64,000 bases of DNA from Limnohabitans sp. 2KL-27 (GCF_001269345.1 NZ_CXOP01000002.1:2046853-2110852), one strand, 5' to 3'; counted from the stretch's first letter, positions 35,978 to 45,364 are shown. Notes: generated from the letters alone by a model not told the origin. Translations and numbers: made by a program.

Positions 35978-36409
35978 TCAGGCCAGCTGATAACCCCAGA
36001 CACCCGGGCGACGGGCGATCTGGCCCATGCGGTCGTACAGATCCACAGCGGGGGCGGCCGATTCGCCCTGCAAGGCCTGCAAAGTGCCTTTGACCGCCTG
36101 CAACTGGCGCTGCAAAAGCTGGATGTTGCGCAGATGGTCTTGTTTGCTTTGCTGCAAACTGTCCTGAATCTGTTGCCACAGGGCCGGCACAGGCGCTTGC
36201 ATTGCGGCCCATTCGGCCAGAGCCGCCAAGCGTTGCAACAACAGAGTTTTGTCGACTTGAATCGCCTCAAAAGCCGCCAAGTCACGGATTTTCAGGGCTT
36301 CAAACTCCAGACCCAGAAGTTCCCCCAGACGGGCTGCGTCCTGCGGCGCATCCAGCAAGGCCGCCTGCATGGCGGCTTGGGACGCATCGGTTCGGGTCAT
36401 CTCGGTCAT
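35978..36409 (-). CDS. flgN: Flagellar export chaperone FlgN
   Basis: A 143-aa helical protein acting as chaperone for the hook-associated proteins FlgK and FlgL. The helical body (LLGLEFEALKIRDLAAFEAIQVDKTLLLQRLAALAEW) and the C-terminal motif LYDRMGQIARRPGVWGYQLA are typical. It lies 7 bases after flgM and converges on the flhX-like gene. Confidence 0.88.
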   Translation of the reverse strand: MTEMTRTDASQAAMQAALLDAPQDAARLGELLGLEFEALKIRDLAAFEAIQVDKTLLLQRLAALAEWAAMQAPVPALWQQIQDSLQQSKQDHLRNIQLLQRQLQAVKGTLQALQGESAAPAVDLYDRMGQIARRPGVWGYQLA

Positions 36410-36416
36410 GGTGCGC

Positions 36417-36719
36417 TCAGCCTTTGATCATTTTCTCGATCGCGATGAAATTTTCAGCAATACGTCGCGAATCCAGCGGGTACTGCCCTTGCTGGATGGC
36501 CGTCTTGATGGCATCGACCTTGGCGCGGTCAAATTCGGGCTCTTGCATGGCTTGTTGGGCGATGTTGCTCAATCGCAACTCGTCCGTCGCGGGAGGAGCC
36601 GATCGCCCGACTTCCGACGGAGCTGACGCCAAAGCGCGCGGCTCACCCTTGGCCGCCGTCTGGCGGTTGGCTGAATCTATTTGGGCCTTGCGGCCGAAAT
36701 GAGAGATGGGATCGGTCAT
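36417..36719 (-). CDS. flgM: Anti-sigma-28 factor FlgM
   Basis: A 100-aa protein that holds FliA inactive until it is exported through the completed hook-basal body. The N-terminal half is disordered and Ala/Ser/Pro-rich; the C-terminal sigma-binding helices are present (DELRLSNIAQQAMQEPEFDRAKVDAIKTAIQQGQYPLDSRRIAENFIAIEKMI). The ATG at 36719 follows AAGAGA. It has a very good sigma-28 promoter, so FliA drives its own inhibitor together with flgN. Confidence 0.95.
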   Translation of the reverse strand: MTDPISHFGRKAQIDSANRQTAAKGEPRALASAPSEVGRSAPPATDELRLSNIAQQAMQEPEFDRAKVDAIKTAIQQGQYPLDSRRIAENFIAIEKMIKG

Positions 36720-36773
36720 GGTGTTTCTCTTTTCTGGTCTCTGGTCACGAATCTGAGACCCTTGTCGAATAGT

Positions 36774-36800
36774 GAATCGGCATGAGATTCTAGAACTTGA
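36774..36800 (-). promoter_or_regulatory. Sigma-28 promoter of flgM-flgN
   Basis: On the minus strand: -35 TCAAGTTC, an 11-nt spacer, -10 GCCGATTC, 55 bases before the flgM ATG. Confidence 0.87.
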
Positions 36801-36855
36801 GCCCCAAAAAGAAATTTTTTGAATGTCACCCGGCAACGCCTTGGCGCCATCGACT

Positions 36856-37653
36856 TCACAAGCCCATCACCTGGTTGGGGCCTTGCACCCGGCCGCTCAA
36901 TTCACGGCCAGAATCGCGATTTTTGAGCTTGATCTGCTCGCCAAATCGCCCATCTTGCATGGCCTCCACCCGGGCGGAGATCTGAAAACCCTGGGGCTGG
37001 CCCACCGACATCAAGACCATTTGCCCCCTTTTGACCAGCACCGTGGGCCGAATGTCTTGGCTGCGCAAGGGCACACCCGGCCTCACGTCCCGCACCACCT
37101 CGGCATGCAGCACCTCGGTGGTCTGTTCCAGCACATTCACGGGCATGACTGAAGCATCGACCTGGGCACGCTGAACATGAGTCTCATTGAGCACCATGCC
37201 GCGCTGCAAGGGCACGCTGGCCACCAAAACCCAGCGCTTGGCCGACTCGGGCGGGGTGTCGACTTTGGCTTGCGCTTGAATTGCGGGGGCTTTGCTCGCC
37301 ACGCTGACGCGCACAAATTGCTGCCAAGCCGGACGCGCGCAGCGCACGCGAACCGTCTCGGCGCTGGAAAAAGGCACATCCATGGCCAGGGGCTTGTCAC
37401 ATGCCAGCACCTTGACCCGGGCATCCAAGGGCGCCAGCAAGACCTCGTCGGCCGACACTTTTCTCGATTGGGCCACCCAGTTTTTCACCGACGACTGCAG
37501 CACCTCCTGGGGCGAACCCGAAGGGCTGGCAGGTTTGGCCGGGTTGGCTGCAAAGGACGGGACACTGAACAGCCACACCACCAAGCCCAGCAAAAGACCC
37601 CGGGCGATCAAGAGATCCAGCAGGCGGCACAGCATTTGCAAAGCGTGATTCAT
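36856..37653 (-). CDS. flgA: Flagellar P-ring assembly chaperone FlgA
   Basis: A 265-aa periplasmic chaperone for FlgI. A signal peptide follows the ATG at 37653 (LLDLLIARGLLLGLVVWLFSVPSFAA), and the C-terminal SAF domain is complete (VPLQRGMVLNETHVQRAQVDASVMPVNVLEQTTEVLHAEVVRDVRPGVPLRSQDIRPTVLVKRGQMVLM, ending LSGRVQGPNQVM). It diverges from flgBCDEFGHIJKL, the usual arrangement, and a weak sigma-54 site precedes it. Confidence 0.94.
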   Translation of the reverse strand: MNHALQMLCRLLDLLIARGLLLGLVVWLFSVPSFAANPAKPASPSGSPQEVLQSSVKNWVAQSRKVSADEVLLAPLDARVKVLACDKPLAMDVPFSSAETVRVRCARPAWQQFVRVSVASKAPAIQAQAKVDTPPESAKRWVLVASVPLQRGMVLNETHVQRAQVDASVMPVNVLEQTTEVLHAEVVRDVRPGVPLRSQDIRPTVLVKRGQMVLMSVGQPQGFQISARVEAMQDGRFGEQIKLKNRDSGRELSGRVQGPNQVMGL

Positions 37654-37697
37654 ATCGGTGTAGAAGTTTTGACAGTCGGGGGGGTTGCCTTGAGCTA

Positions 37698-37713
37698 AGC
37701 AAAAACAGGACCA
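37698..37713 (-). promoter_or_regulatory. Possible sigma-54 promoter of flgA
   Basis: On the minus strand TGGTCC-N5-TTGCT keeps GG-N10-GC but departs from TGGCAC at two positions; it lies 45 bases before the flgA ATG. An activator region could be shared with the flgB promoter 130 bases away. Confidence 0.45.
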
Positions 37714-37840
37714 ACTTGGGCAAGCGGTCAAAACTGTCCCACCGGCAAGCCTTTGCCGCCCACGACCCCAGATTGCCGCTTCCTTGGCAAAAGGCCGGCA
37801 TTTGCCCAGCGCAGACCCCTCAAAAGGTGACAGAAAAACT

Positions 37841-37856
37841 TGGCACAACTTTTGCA
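37841..37856 (+). promoter_or_regulatory. Sigma-54 promoter of the flgB operon
   Basis: TGGCAC-N5-TTGCA is a full match to the -24/-12 consensus, 95 bases before the flgB ATG. Confidence 0.92.
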
Positions 37857-37950
37857 GCACTCGACACGAACCCGCTCAACTTGAGTGGACAACGTCAAAA
37901 GACCGACGGACCGAGATCATCGCAACCGAGTCAGTAGCTCAGGAGTCGAA

Positions 37951-38340
37951 ATGAATTTGTTGAACCAAGCATTTGGCGTGCACGAACAGGCGTTGCAAGT
38001 CAAAAGCCGCCGCCTCGAAGTGTTGTCGCAAAACATCGCCAACGCCGACACCCCTTTTTACAAGGCCCGCGACATCGATTTCAAGGCCGTGATGAGCGCC
38101 GCCCAACAACAAGACACCGCCATGGCGGCCACCAACGCCGGGCACTTTGCGGCGGGAGATGAGCTGGGCCACGATGGCATGCGCTACCGCACCCCGTTCA
38201 ACACCTCGTTTGACGGCAACACGGTCGAAATGAGCGTGGAACAAGCCCATTACGGCAAAGCGGCAGCCGATTACCAGGCCACCCTGCAATTTTTGGAAAA
38301 CCGGGTCAGCAGCGTGCGCAAAGCCCTGCGAGGAGATTGA
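37951..38340 (+). CDS. flgB: Flagellar proximal rod protein FlgB
   Basis: A 129-aa rod protein. The N-terminal rod motif HEQALQVKSRRLEVLSQNIANADTPFYKARDIDF and the C-terminal ATLQFLENRVSSVRKALRGD frame a short core, as in the family. The ATG at 37951 follows AGGAG. It heads the flgBCDEFGHIJKL operon behind a consensus sigma-54 promoter. Confidence 0.96.
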   Translation: MNLLNQAFGVHEQALQVKSRRLEVLSQNIANADTPFYKARDIDFKAVMSAAQQQDTAMAATNAGHFAAGDELGHDGMRYRTPFNTSFDGNTVEMSVEQAHYGKAAADYQATLQFLENRVSSVRKALRGD

Positions 38341-38342
38341 TT

Positions 38343-38768
38343 ATGAGCATGGACAACATTTTTGGCATCGCCGGCACTGCGCTGAACGCGCAGCTCACCC
38401 GCATGAACGCCACCGCCTCCAACCTGGCCAACGCAGGCACTGTGGCCAGCGAAGAAAAAGACGCCTTCCGGGCCAAACGACCTGTCTTCAAGGCGCTCGT
38501 GGACGAACAGATGACCAACGCGGGTGCGGCCTACGTGGGCGGCGTGAAGATTGACCGCATGGCCGATGACTCGGCACCGCCTCGCCGTGTGTCCGACCCC
38601 AAGAACCCCTTGGCCGACAAAGACGGTTATGTCTACCAGTCCAACGTCAGCGAAGTCACTGAAATGGTGGAAATGATGGCCGCCGCTCGCTCTTACCAGA
38701 ACAACGTGGAAGTGATCAACACGGCACGTCAATTGATGATGCGCACCCTGGACCTCACCAAAGCCTGA
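38343..38768 (+). CDS. flgC: Flagellar proximal rod protein FlgC
   Basis: A 141-aa rod protein. N-terminal IFGIAGTALNAQLTRMNATASNLANAGT and C-terminal SNVSEVTEMVEMMAAARSYQNNVEVINTARQLMMRTLDLTKA are the paired coiled-coil rod segments. The start 2 bases after the flgB stop has a strong AGGAG site inside the flgB 3' end. Confidence 0.96.
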   Translation: MSMDNIFGIAGTALNAQLTRMNATASNLANAGTVASEEKDAFRAKRPVFKALVDEQMTNAGAAYVGGVKIDRMADDSAPPRRVSDPKNPLADKDGYVYQSNVSEVTEMVEMMAAARSYQNNVEVINTARQLMMRTLDLTKA

Positions 38769-38782
38769 TTCGAAAGCACACC

Positions 38783-39472
38783 ATGGCCACCGATACCGTC
38801 ACCTCCTCCAGCCTGCTCAAGAACGTCTCTCGTTACGAAGACGTGAAAGACGCGGCCAAAAAAACCAGCGAAGACATGGGCAAGCAGGACTTCCTGACCC
38901 TGTTCACCGCCCAACTGCAAAACCAGAACCCCCTCGAGCCCGTCAAAAACGAGGCTTTCGTGGCCCAGTTGGCGCAGTTTTCCCAGCTCGAAGCCCTCAC
39001 CAACATGCAAACCTCGCTGGACACATTCGTGACCTCCATGTCGGGTGAACGCATGCTCAACAGCGCCTCTCTCATCGGCAAAAAAGTGGCCGTCAGCGAC
39101 GCTGCCACCTTGCTCACTTCGGGCAACACGATGGACGCCAGCATCGACCTGCCCATGGGGGCCAGTGGCGTGCAGATCAACGTCCATGACAGCCAGGGCC
39201 GTCTGGTGCAAGAGCTGATCGCAGGACCTCAACTGCCAGGCACCACCGCCGTGACATGGAACGGCAAAGACGCCTCCGAAAACCCCGTACCCACCGGCTT
39301 GTACCGCCTCAGCGCCGTGGCCGTCGTCAATGGCAAGACCACACCCGTACCGGTCAGCACCCTGTCGACCGTTCGCGCCATCTCGTCCAACCCAGGCGAC
39401 GGCAGCGTCAGCGTCGAGCTCGATGGTGGCAAAACCTTGCTGCTCAGCGACGTCAAGCGCGTCGGCCTGTAA
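38783..39472 (+). CDS. flgD: Flagellar hook assembly (capping) protein FlgD
   Basis: A 229-aa hook-cap scaffold. The N-terminal KQDFLTLFTAQLQNQNPLEPVKNEAFVAQLAQFSQLEALTNM is diagnostic, and the C-terminal region carries the FlgD Ig-like/tudor module (LVQELIAGPQLPGTTAVTWNGKDASENPVPTGLYRLSA). Ordinary length and position. Confidence 0.95.
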   Translation: MATDTVTSSSLLKNVSRYEDVKDAAKKTSEDMGKQDFLTLFTAQLQNQNPLEPVKNEAFVAQLAQFSQLEALTNMQTSLDTFVTSMSGERMLNSASLIGKKVAVSDAATLLTSGNTMDASIDLPMGASGVQINVHDSQGRLVQELIAGPQLPGTTAVTWNGKDASENPVPTGLYRLSAVAVVNGKTTPVPVSTLSTVRAISSNPGDGSVSVELDGGKTLLLSDVKRVGL

Positions 39473-39513
39473 ACCTCACATCCACACACCCCGAATTTCA
39501 GGAGCCCTCCAGC

Positions 39514-41847
39514 ATGTCGTTCTACACCTCGCTCACCGGACTGAACTCTGCCACCGCGCAGTTGGCTGTCACTTCCAACAACATCGCCAACGTGGGCACC
39601 TCGGGCTTCAAGCGCTCACGGGCCGACTTTGGCGACATCTTCTCGACCTCGCCCCTGCAAAAGTCATCGAGCAACATTGGCCAGGGCGTCTCGCTCAAGC
39701 AAGTGAGCCAGGAGTTCAGCCAGGGCAACATCTCCACCTCGGGCAACTCGCTGGACCTGGCCATCACGGGTGACGGCTTCTTTCCATTGAAAACACCCGA
39801 CGGCCTGCAAGACACCTACACCCGTAACGGCTCGTTCACCTTGAACGATCAAAACAACGTGGTCAACTCCACAGGACAGCGTCTGATGGCTGCCTCAGTG
39901 GACTCGTCCGGCAAAGCCGACTTGACCAACCTAAACGCCTTGACCATCCCATCCAAAACATCGGGCGAAGCCGTTGAAACCACCAAGATCCAGCTCGGCC
40001 TGAACTTACCCGCTGACTCGGCGGTGATCACCGCTGACTTTGACCGCACCAACCCCAGCACTTACAACAAAAGCACTGCGCTGACGGTGTACGACAGCGG
40101 CGGTAACGGTTACTTGGCCACGGTCTACTACGTCAAAACCCAAAACGCCACGCTGGACAGCCCCTACTCGAAATGGCAAACCTACTTCTTTGTGGGAGAG
40201 AGCGAAGTCAAGCCCGCCCTGCAACAGGCCACCGACAACCTGGGCAGCAATTATTTTGTGAACAAGTACGGCGATGTGTTACCTAAAAGCGACTCACGCG
40301 TCGTGCCCAGTTCTGGCACCACCGAGATGTACTCACTGGACCAACTGACCGACTTGCGTGCATCATCGCCAGCGAAAGCGGTGGGCTCAGCTCTGACCGA
40401 AGACGTTTACACCTCAGGCGCATATGTCACAGTACCTTCCGGTTCGGTGAGTTTCTCCATCACGGTCGATGGCCAGGAAACGGCAACTGCCATCACTTAT
40501 ACGCTGCAAGACATGGACGTCGACCCACAAGTGCTGGCTCGCAACCTTGAAATCAAAATCAACAACGTCTTGGGCGCCTTAGAAGATACAGAAGCCACCG
40601 ATGACGCAGACGCGGTTGTCAACGCCCGCTATGGCATCACGGTCGAATTTGACACAGACACTGCGAAATTTTCCATTGCCTCCGGCACAACGGGTGACGA
40701 TTCCAGCATCACGATCAGCGGAGCCGATACACAAGCCGAAACCCTTTTGGGGCTGGCAGAGTCAGACAACTTGACCGTGGCGGCTTCGACGACAGATGCA
40801 TTGCGCGGCAAAGCCAGTGAGCCTGCCGTCTTGCGTGGTGAGATCATGACCATCAACACCGCCAAAAGCATCCAGGTCACCTCCTCCAACAAAGATTTCT
40901 TTGTGTCAGTGGACGGCATCGTCCAACAGATCGAACTGCCTTATCCCACCACCTACACCAGCATCGACAGCTTTACCGCCGCCTTGCAAGACCTGATCAA
41001 CTCGATCGAGGATGAGGAAAATAACATGCCTGTGAATGTGTCGGGCGTGACAGTGGCTTTCGACACCCAAACCAAACAACTGGTCTTCACCACCGGCACC
41101 ACCGGCAGTGATTCCGCCATCCAAGTCACCGGGTCCGCTGATTGGGGTTTGGAAGACACCGAAATGCAATTCGGTACCACCACCGAATGGGTCAAGCTGG
41201 CGCAATTCACGGAAAACGGCGCTTTGCAATACGTGAACAACGGTGTTCAAACCGAAGATGCCACCGGATTGTCCGACAAAACCGAGTGGTGGCCGGTGTA
41301 CCTCGATCGCGGTGAGTTGAGCTTCGATCTGACAGGTAAACCCGTTTCGCCTTTAACGGACATGCCATTTGAAACCGCCTTCTTGCAAGGTGGTAAAGGT
41401 GCGCTGACCATGTCAATCGACTTCACCAAGTCGACCCAATACTCCAGCGCGTTCGCGGTGCTCTCGCAATCGCAAGACGGCGCCCCTGAAGGCGAGCTGA
41501 TGGGCTTGAACATTGGCCCCGACGGATTGGTCAATGCCACCTACTCGAACGGCTCGCAGGTGTCACTGGGCAAGATCGTTTTAGCCAACTTCTCCAGCCC
41601 CTCCGGTTTGCGGCAGGTGGGTGATGCGAGTTACCTGGCCTCTGCTTCCTCTGGCGCAGCCAAGATTGGCGAAGCCGGTTCGGCTGGTTTCGGCTCGATC
41701 CGCGCGGGTGCCACCGAGCGCGCCAACGTGGATCTGACACAAGAGCTGGTGGACCTGATCACCGCCCAGCGGAACTTCCAGGCCAACGCCAAAGCGATCG
41801 AGACCAGCAGCACGATGACCAGCGCCATCATCAACATCCGTTCTTGA
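39514..41847 (+). CDS. flgE: Flagellar hook protein FlgE, enlarged
   Basis: A 777-aa hook subunit, nearly twice the about 400 residues of enteric FlgE. The N-terminal D0/D1 part (MSFYTSLTGLNSATAQLAVTSNNIANVGTSGFKRSRADFGDIF) and the C-terminal DLTQELVDLITAQRNFQANAKAIETSSTMTSAIINIRS are standard. The extra mass lies between about residues 300 and 545, where two beta-rich modules resemble each other (FDTDTAKFSIASGTTGDDSSITISGAD near residues 385-410; FDTQTKQLVFTTGTTGSDSAIQVTGSAD near 515-540). These would form outward-facing hook domains. Codon use in the insert is less GC-biased than in the flanks. Confidence 0.94.
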   Translation: MSFYTSLTGLNSATAQLAVTSNNIANVGTSGFKRSRADFGDIFSTSPLQKSSSNIGQGVSLKQVSQEFSQGNISTSGNSLDLAITGDGFFPLKTPDGLQDTYTRNGSFTLNDQNNVVNSTGQRLMAASVDSSGKADLTNLNALTIPSKTSGEAVETTKIQLGLNLPADSAVITADFDRTNPSTYNKSTALTVYDSGGNGYLATVYYVKTQNATLDSPYSKWQTYFFVGESEVKPALQQATDNLGSNYFVNKYGDVLPKSDSRVVPSSGTTEMYSLDQLTDLRASSPAKAVGSALTEDVYTSGAYVTVPSGSVSFSITVDGQETATAITYTLQDMDVDPQVLARNLEIKINNVLGALEDTEATDDADAVVNARYGITVEFDTDTAKFSIASGTTGDDSSITISGADTQAETLLGLAESDNLTVAASTTDALRGKASEPAVLRGEIMTINTAKSIQVTSSNKDFFVSVDGIVQQIELPYPTTYTSIDSFTAALQDLINSIEDEENNMPVNVSGVTVAFDTQTKQLVFTTGTTGSDSAIQVTGSADWGLEDTEMQFGTTTEWVKLAQFTENGALQYVNNGVQTEDATGLSDKTEWWPVYLDRGELSFDLTGKPVSPLTDMPFETAFLQGGKGALTMSIDFTKSTQYSSAFAVLSQSQDGAPEGELMGLNIGPDGLVNATYSNGSQVSLGKIVLANFSSPSGLRQVGDASYLASASSGAAKIGEAGSAGFGSIRAGATERANVDLTQELVDLITAQRNFQANAKAIETSSTMTSAIINIRS

Positions 41848-41887
41848 TCGCCTGAAAACAACCCGCCCCATTGCCTGAGAACACACC

Positions 41888-42649
41888 ATGGACCGTCTTG
41901 TCTTCACCTCCAACGCCACCATCAAGGAGCAGGCAACTGCACGCCAGGTGCTGGTCAACGACCTGGCCAACGTGTCCACTGTGGGCTTCAAAAGCAGCTA
42001 CGACGTGGCGCTGCAGTCGGTCAAAGTAGAAGGCGCAGGCTTTGACTCCCGCTATCAGGCACAAGCCGTCGCTCGCGATCAAATCCGCCTGACACCGGGC
42101 CCGGTCATGGCCACGGGGCGCCCCTTGGACATCGCCATGGCCGACAGAGCCGTGCTCACCGTTCAAGCCCCCAACGGTGATCTGGCTTTTACCCGCCGGG
42201 GTGACTTGAAGATCAACCCCCAAGGGCAATTGGAAAATGGCTCCGGCCACTTGGTCATGGGCAATGCCGGTCCCATTGCCGTGCCGCCAGGCATGATGGT
42301 GACCATCAACCCCGATGGCTCCATCTACGCCAAAGACCCCGCACAACCGTCCACGGCCCCCTCGGTGTTCATCGATCAATTGCGATTGCGCGATGGCACC
42401 GACGCCAAGCTCGGTCGTCGGCAAGATGGCCTGTTCAAAGTGGATGGTCAACCTGACGGCACCGACATCCCGGCAGGCAACGCGCCCTCCCGGTTGATTC
42501 CGCAAGCCCTGGAGGGCAGCAACGTCAGCGCTATCGAAGCCATGACGCGGCTGATCGACCAATCGCGCAGCTTCGAAACCCAAATTCGCATCATCAAGGA
42601 AACCAAGTCGCTCGACGAGTCGGGCGCTTCCATGATGAAAACCGCCTAA
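41888..42649 (+). CDS. flgF: Flagellar proximal rod protein FlgF
   Basis: A 253-aa rod protein. It begins MDRLVFTSNATIKEQATARQVLVNDLANVSTVGFKSSY, has the rod core FTRRGDLKINPQGQLENGSGHLVMGNAGPIAVPPGMMVTINPDGSIYA, and ends with LEGSNVSAIEAMTRLIDQSRSFETQIRIIKE. It is distinguished from FlgG by length and the M-D-R-L start. Confidence 0.95.
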   Translation: MDRLVFTSNATIKEQATARQVLVNDLANVSTVGFKSSYDVALQSVKVEGAGFDSRYQAQAVARDQIRLTPGPVMATGRPLDIAMADRAVLTVQAPNGDLAFTRRGDLKINPQGQLENGSGHLVMGNAGPIAVPPGMMVTINPDGSIYAKDPAQPSTAPSVFIDQLRLRDGTDAKLGRRQDGLFKVDGQPDGTDIPAGNAPSRLIPQALEGSNVSAIEAMTRLIDQSRSFETQIRIIKETKSLDESGASMMKTA

Positions 42650-42668
42650 AAACTGACAGGAGCCCCCC

Positions 42669-43454
42669 ATGGATGCATCAATGTGGATTGCCAAAACCGG
42701 CTTGGATGCGCAGCAAACGCGCATGTCGGTCATCTCCAACAACTTGGCCAACGTCAACACGACCGGTTTCAAGCGCGACCGTGCCACGTTCGAAGACATG
42801 CTCTACCAAAACCTGCGCCAACCAGGCGCCCAGGTCGGCGCCGACGCACAATCGCCCACCGGGCTGATGCTGGGCACCGGTGTGCGCATTGTGTCGACCG
42901 AAAAGACACACGCCCAAGGCAGCTTGGTGACCACCAAGAACGCCCTCGATCTGGCCGTTCAAGGCGAAGGATTTTTCCAGATTGCCCAGCCCGATGGCAC
43001 CACCGCATACACCCGCGACGGTGGATTCAAACTCTCGGCCACCGGCCAACTGGTGACCACCAACGGCATGCCTTTGCAACCGGCCATCACCATTCCGCCC
43101 AACGTGGCCAGCATCACCGTGGGCCAAGACGGCACCGTGTCGGTGGAAGTCGCTGCAGGCGGCGGCAGCCAGGTCCTTGGCCAGATCCAGATTGCCCGCT
43201 TTGCCAACCCGGCAGGCCTGCAATCGATGGGGCAAAACCTGATGAAAGAAACCACGGCCAGTGGTGCGCCCCAGGTGGGTCAGCCCGGTTTGGCCGGTGC
43301 GGGTCAACTCATGCAGGGGGCCCTGGAAGCGTCCAACGTGAACGTGGTGGAAGAAATGGTCAACATGATCGAAACCCAGCGCGCCTACGAGATCAACTCC
43401 AAAGCCATCTCGGCCGTGGACGGCATGCTGCGCTTCCTGAACAACAACATGTAA
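42669..43454 (+). CDS. flgG: Flagellar distal rod protein FlgG
   Basis: A 261-aa distal-rod protein. N-terminal MWIAKTGLDAQQTRMSVISNNLANVNTTGFKRDRATFEDMLYQNLRQPGAQ includes the FlgG-specific stretch that straightens the rod compared with the hook. C-terminal LEASNVNVVEEMVNMIETQRAYEINSKAISAVDGMLRFLNNN is canonical. Confidence 0.97.
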   Translation: MDASMWIAKTGLDAQQTRMSVISNNLANVNTTGFKRDRATFEDMLYQNLRQPGAQVGADAQSPTGLMLGTGVRIVSTEKTHAQGSLVTTKNALDLAVQGEGFFQIAQPDGTTAYTRDGGFKLSATGQLVTTNGMPLQPAITIPPNVASITVGQDGTVSVEVAAGGGSQVLGQIQIARFANPAGLQSMGQNLMKETTASGAPQVGQPGLAGAGQLMQGALEASNVNVVEEMVNMIETQRAYEINSKAISAVDGMLRFLNNNM

Positions 43455-43464
43455 GCAGCGCACC

Positions 43465-44205
43465 ATGAACAAAACACTGTCACTGCCTTGCGCCATCGGC
43501 ATCGTTCTGGTGCTCGGCTTGAGCGGCTGCGCTTCGCCCAGTGCGCCCATGGCCCATTCCCCGCAATTCGCACCGGTGCTGCCAGTCGCTGTCGAAAAAC
43601 CCAAAATGGCCACTGGCGCCATTTACAACGGCCGCCAAAGCGACAACTGGTTTGGCAGGGTTCGCTCCTACAACGTGGGCGATGTCATCACCGTTCTGCT
43701 CAATGAGTCCACCCAAGCCGGCCGCACCCAAAGCGGCAGCATCAAACGCGCCGCCTCCAACGACGTGATTCCCTCGGTGACCAGTGCCCCCAATGGGCTC
43801 AACGCACGGGTGCAAGGCATGCGCTTGCCCACCCAGGTTTTGGGGACACGCCTGCAGGGCATCATGGGCGGCGTCGACCTGAGCCGGGCCAACATCGAAA
43901 GCGTGGGAAGCGGTGAAGCCGGCCAGCAAGCCAGCCTGATTGGCGACGTGTCTGTCACCGTGATCGAGGTGCTGGCCAACGGCAACCTGATGGTGCGTGG
44001 CGAAAAACAACTGGCCCTGACCGAAGGCGCCGAAATCATCCAGGTCAACGGCATCATCCGTCCCGAAGACATCTCGCCCAACAACACCGTGCAGTCACGC
44101 CGCTTGGCCAATGCCCAGATTGCCTACCGTGGCACGGGTGACATGGCCAACGCCGCCAAAGCCGGCTGGGGCACCAACGCCCTCATGAAGTTCTGGCCCT
44201 TCTAA
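43465..44205 (+). CDS. flgH: Flagellar L-ring protein FlgH
   Basis: A 246-aa outer-membrane lipoprotein. The lipobox LSGCASP places the acylated Cys near residue 21. The FlgH domain follows (GAIYNGRQSDNWFGRVRSYNVGDVITVLLNESTQAGRTQSGSIKR; VLANGNLMVRGEKQLALTEGAEIIQVNGIIRPEDISPNNTVQSRRLANAQIAYRGTGDM). Acts as the outer-membrane bushing with FlgI. Confidence 0.96.
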   Translation: MNKTLSLPCAIGIVLVLGLSGCASPSAPMAHSPQFAPVLPVAVEKPKMATGAIYNGRQSDNWFGRVRSYNVGDVITVLLNESTQAGRTQSGSIKRAASNDVIPSVTSAPNGLNARVQGMRLPTQVLGTRLQGIMGGVDLSRANIESVGSGEAGQQASLIGDVSVTVIEVLANGNLMVRGEKQLALTEGAEIIQVNGIIRPEDISPNNTVQSRRLANAQIAYRGTGDMANAAKAGWGTNALMKFWPF

Positions 44206-44228
44206 TCCCCCGGCACTCTGAAAACCCC

Positions 44229-45353
44229 ATGAAATCCACCCTCTTCACCCTCGTTCTGTTGCTCGGCCTGTCGGGCTCGGCCTGGGCTGACCGCGTCAAA
44301 GACCTGGCCTCGGTGGCTGCTGGCCGCAGCAACCAACTCATTGGCTACGGCCTGGTGGTGGGCTTGCAAGGCACGGGCGACGGTGCCGACGTGTCCTTCA
44401 CCGCCCAAAGCATGAAAGCCATGTTGGCCCGCTTGGGCGTGGGCATCGATGGGCCCTTGTCTGACTTTGAACAAAGTGCGACCAGCGGCAAGATCGACAT
44501 CAAAAACGTGGCCGCCGTGATGGTCACGGCCGAGTTGCCGGGTTTTGCCAAACCCGGTCAAAAGATTGACATCAAAGTGTCGGCCATCGGCAAAGCCACC
44601 AGCCTGCGCGGGGGTAGTTTGCTGCTCACCAGCCTGCGTGGCGTCGACGGCGAAATCTATAGCTTGGCCCAGGGTGCCCTCACCGCCACCGGCGTGGAAA
44701 CCAGCGCGGCCGGCTCCAAGGTCAGCATTGGTGTGCCCACATCTGCCCGCATCCCGGGCGGCGCCACCGTGGAGCGCATCGTCGACACCCCTTTTGACAG
44801 GGCCGACCATGTGGTCATGAATGTGCGCGAATCGGACTTCACCACCACCACCGCCATCGTCAACGCCATCAACAAGAACTTTGGTCAGGGCACGGCCCAG
44901 GCCCTGGACGGCATGTCGTTTGCCATCAAGGCCCCCAGCGACATGTCGCAACGGGTGGCCTTCATGAGCATGGTAGAAAACCTCGACGTGGTCCCCGGCG
45001 AGCCACCTGCCCGCGTGGTGGTCAACTCGCGCACCGGCACCGTGGTGATCAGCCGCAATGTGCGTGTCACAGCCGCAGCCGTGGCCCACGGGACGATCTC
45101 GGTCGCCATTGCTGCCACCAACGAGGTGTCCCAACCAGGTGCCTTCTCGCAAGGCCAGACGACACCGGTTCAAAACGCCGACATCGCCGTGTCCGAACCC
45201 AAAAACCCGATGTTCCTGTTCCAACCCGGGGTAGATTTGCGCCAGGTGGTCGATGCAGTCAACCAAGTGGGCGCGACACCGTCGGCCTTGATCGCGATCC
45301 TCGAAGCCCTCAAAAGCTCGGGCAGCTTGCGCGCCGAACTGATCGTGATCTAA
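44229..45353 (+). CDS. flgI: Flagellar P-ring protein FlgI
   Basis: A 374-aa periplasmic ring protein. A cleavable signal peptide (TLVLLLGLSGSAWA) is followed by DRVKDLASVAAGRSNQLIGYGLVVGLQGTGDG, the family hallmark, and the C-terminal GVDLRQVVDAVNQVGATPSALIAILEALKSSGSLRAELIVI is complete. Needs FlgA for assembly. Confidence 0.97.
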   Translation: MKSTLFTLVLLLGLSGSAWADRVKDLASVAAGRSNQLIGYGLVVGLQGTGDGADVSFTAQSMKAMLARLGVGIDGPLSDFEQSATSGKIDIKNVAAVMVTAELPGFAKPGQKIDIKVSAIGKATSLRGGSLLLTSLRGVDGEIYSLAQGALTATGVETSAAGSKVSIGVPTSARIPGGATVERIVDTPFDRADHVVMNVRESDFTTTTAIVNAINKNFGQGTAQALDGMSFAIKAPSDMSQRVAFMSMVENLDVVPGEPPARVVVNSRTGTVVISRNVRVTAAAVAHGTISVAIAATNEVSQPGAFSQGQTTPVQNADIAVSEPKNPMFLFQPGVDLRQVVDAVNQVGATPSALIAILEALKSSGSLRAELIVI

Positions 45354-45364
45354 AGCGAGACCCC

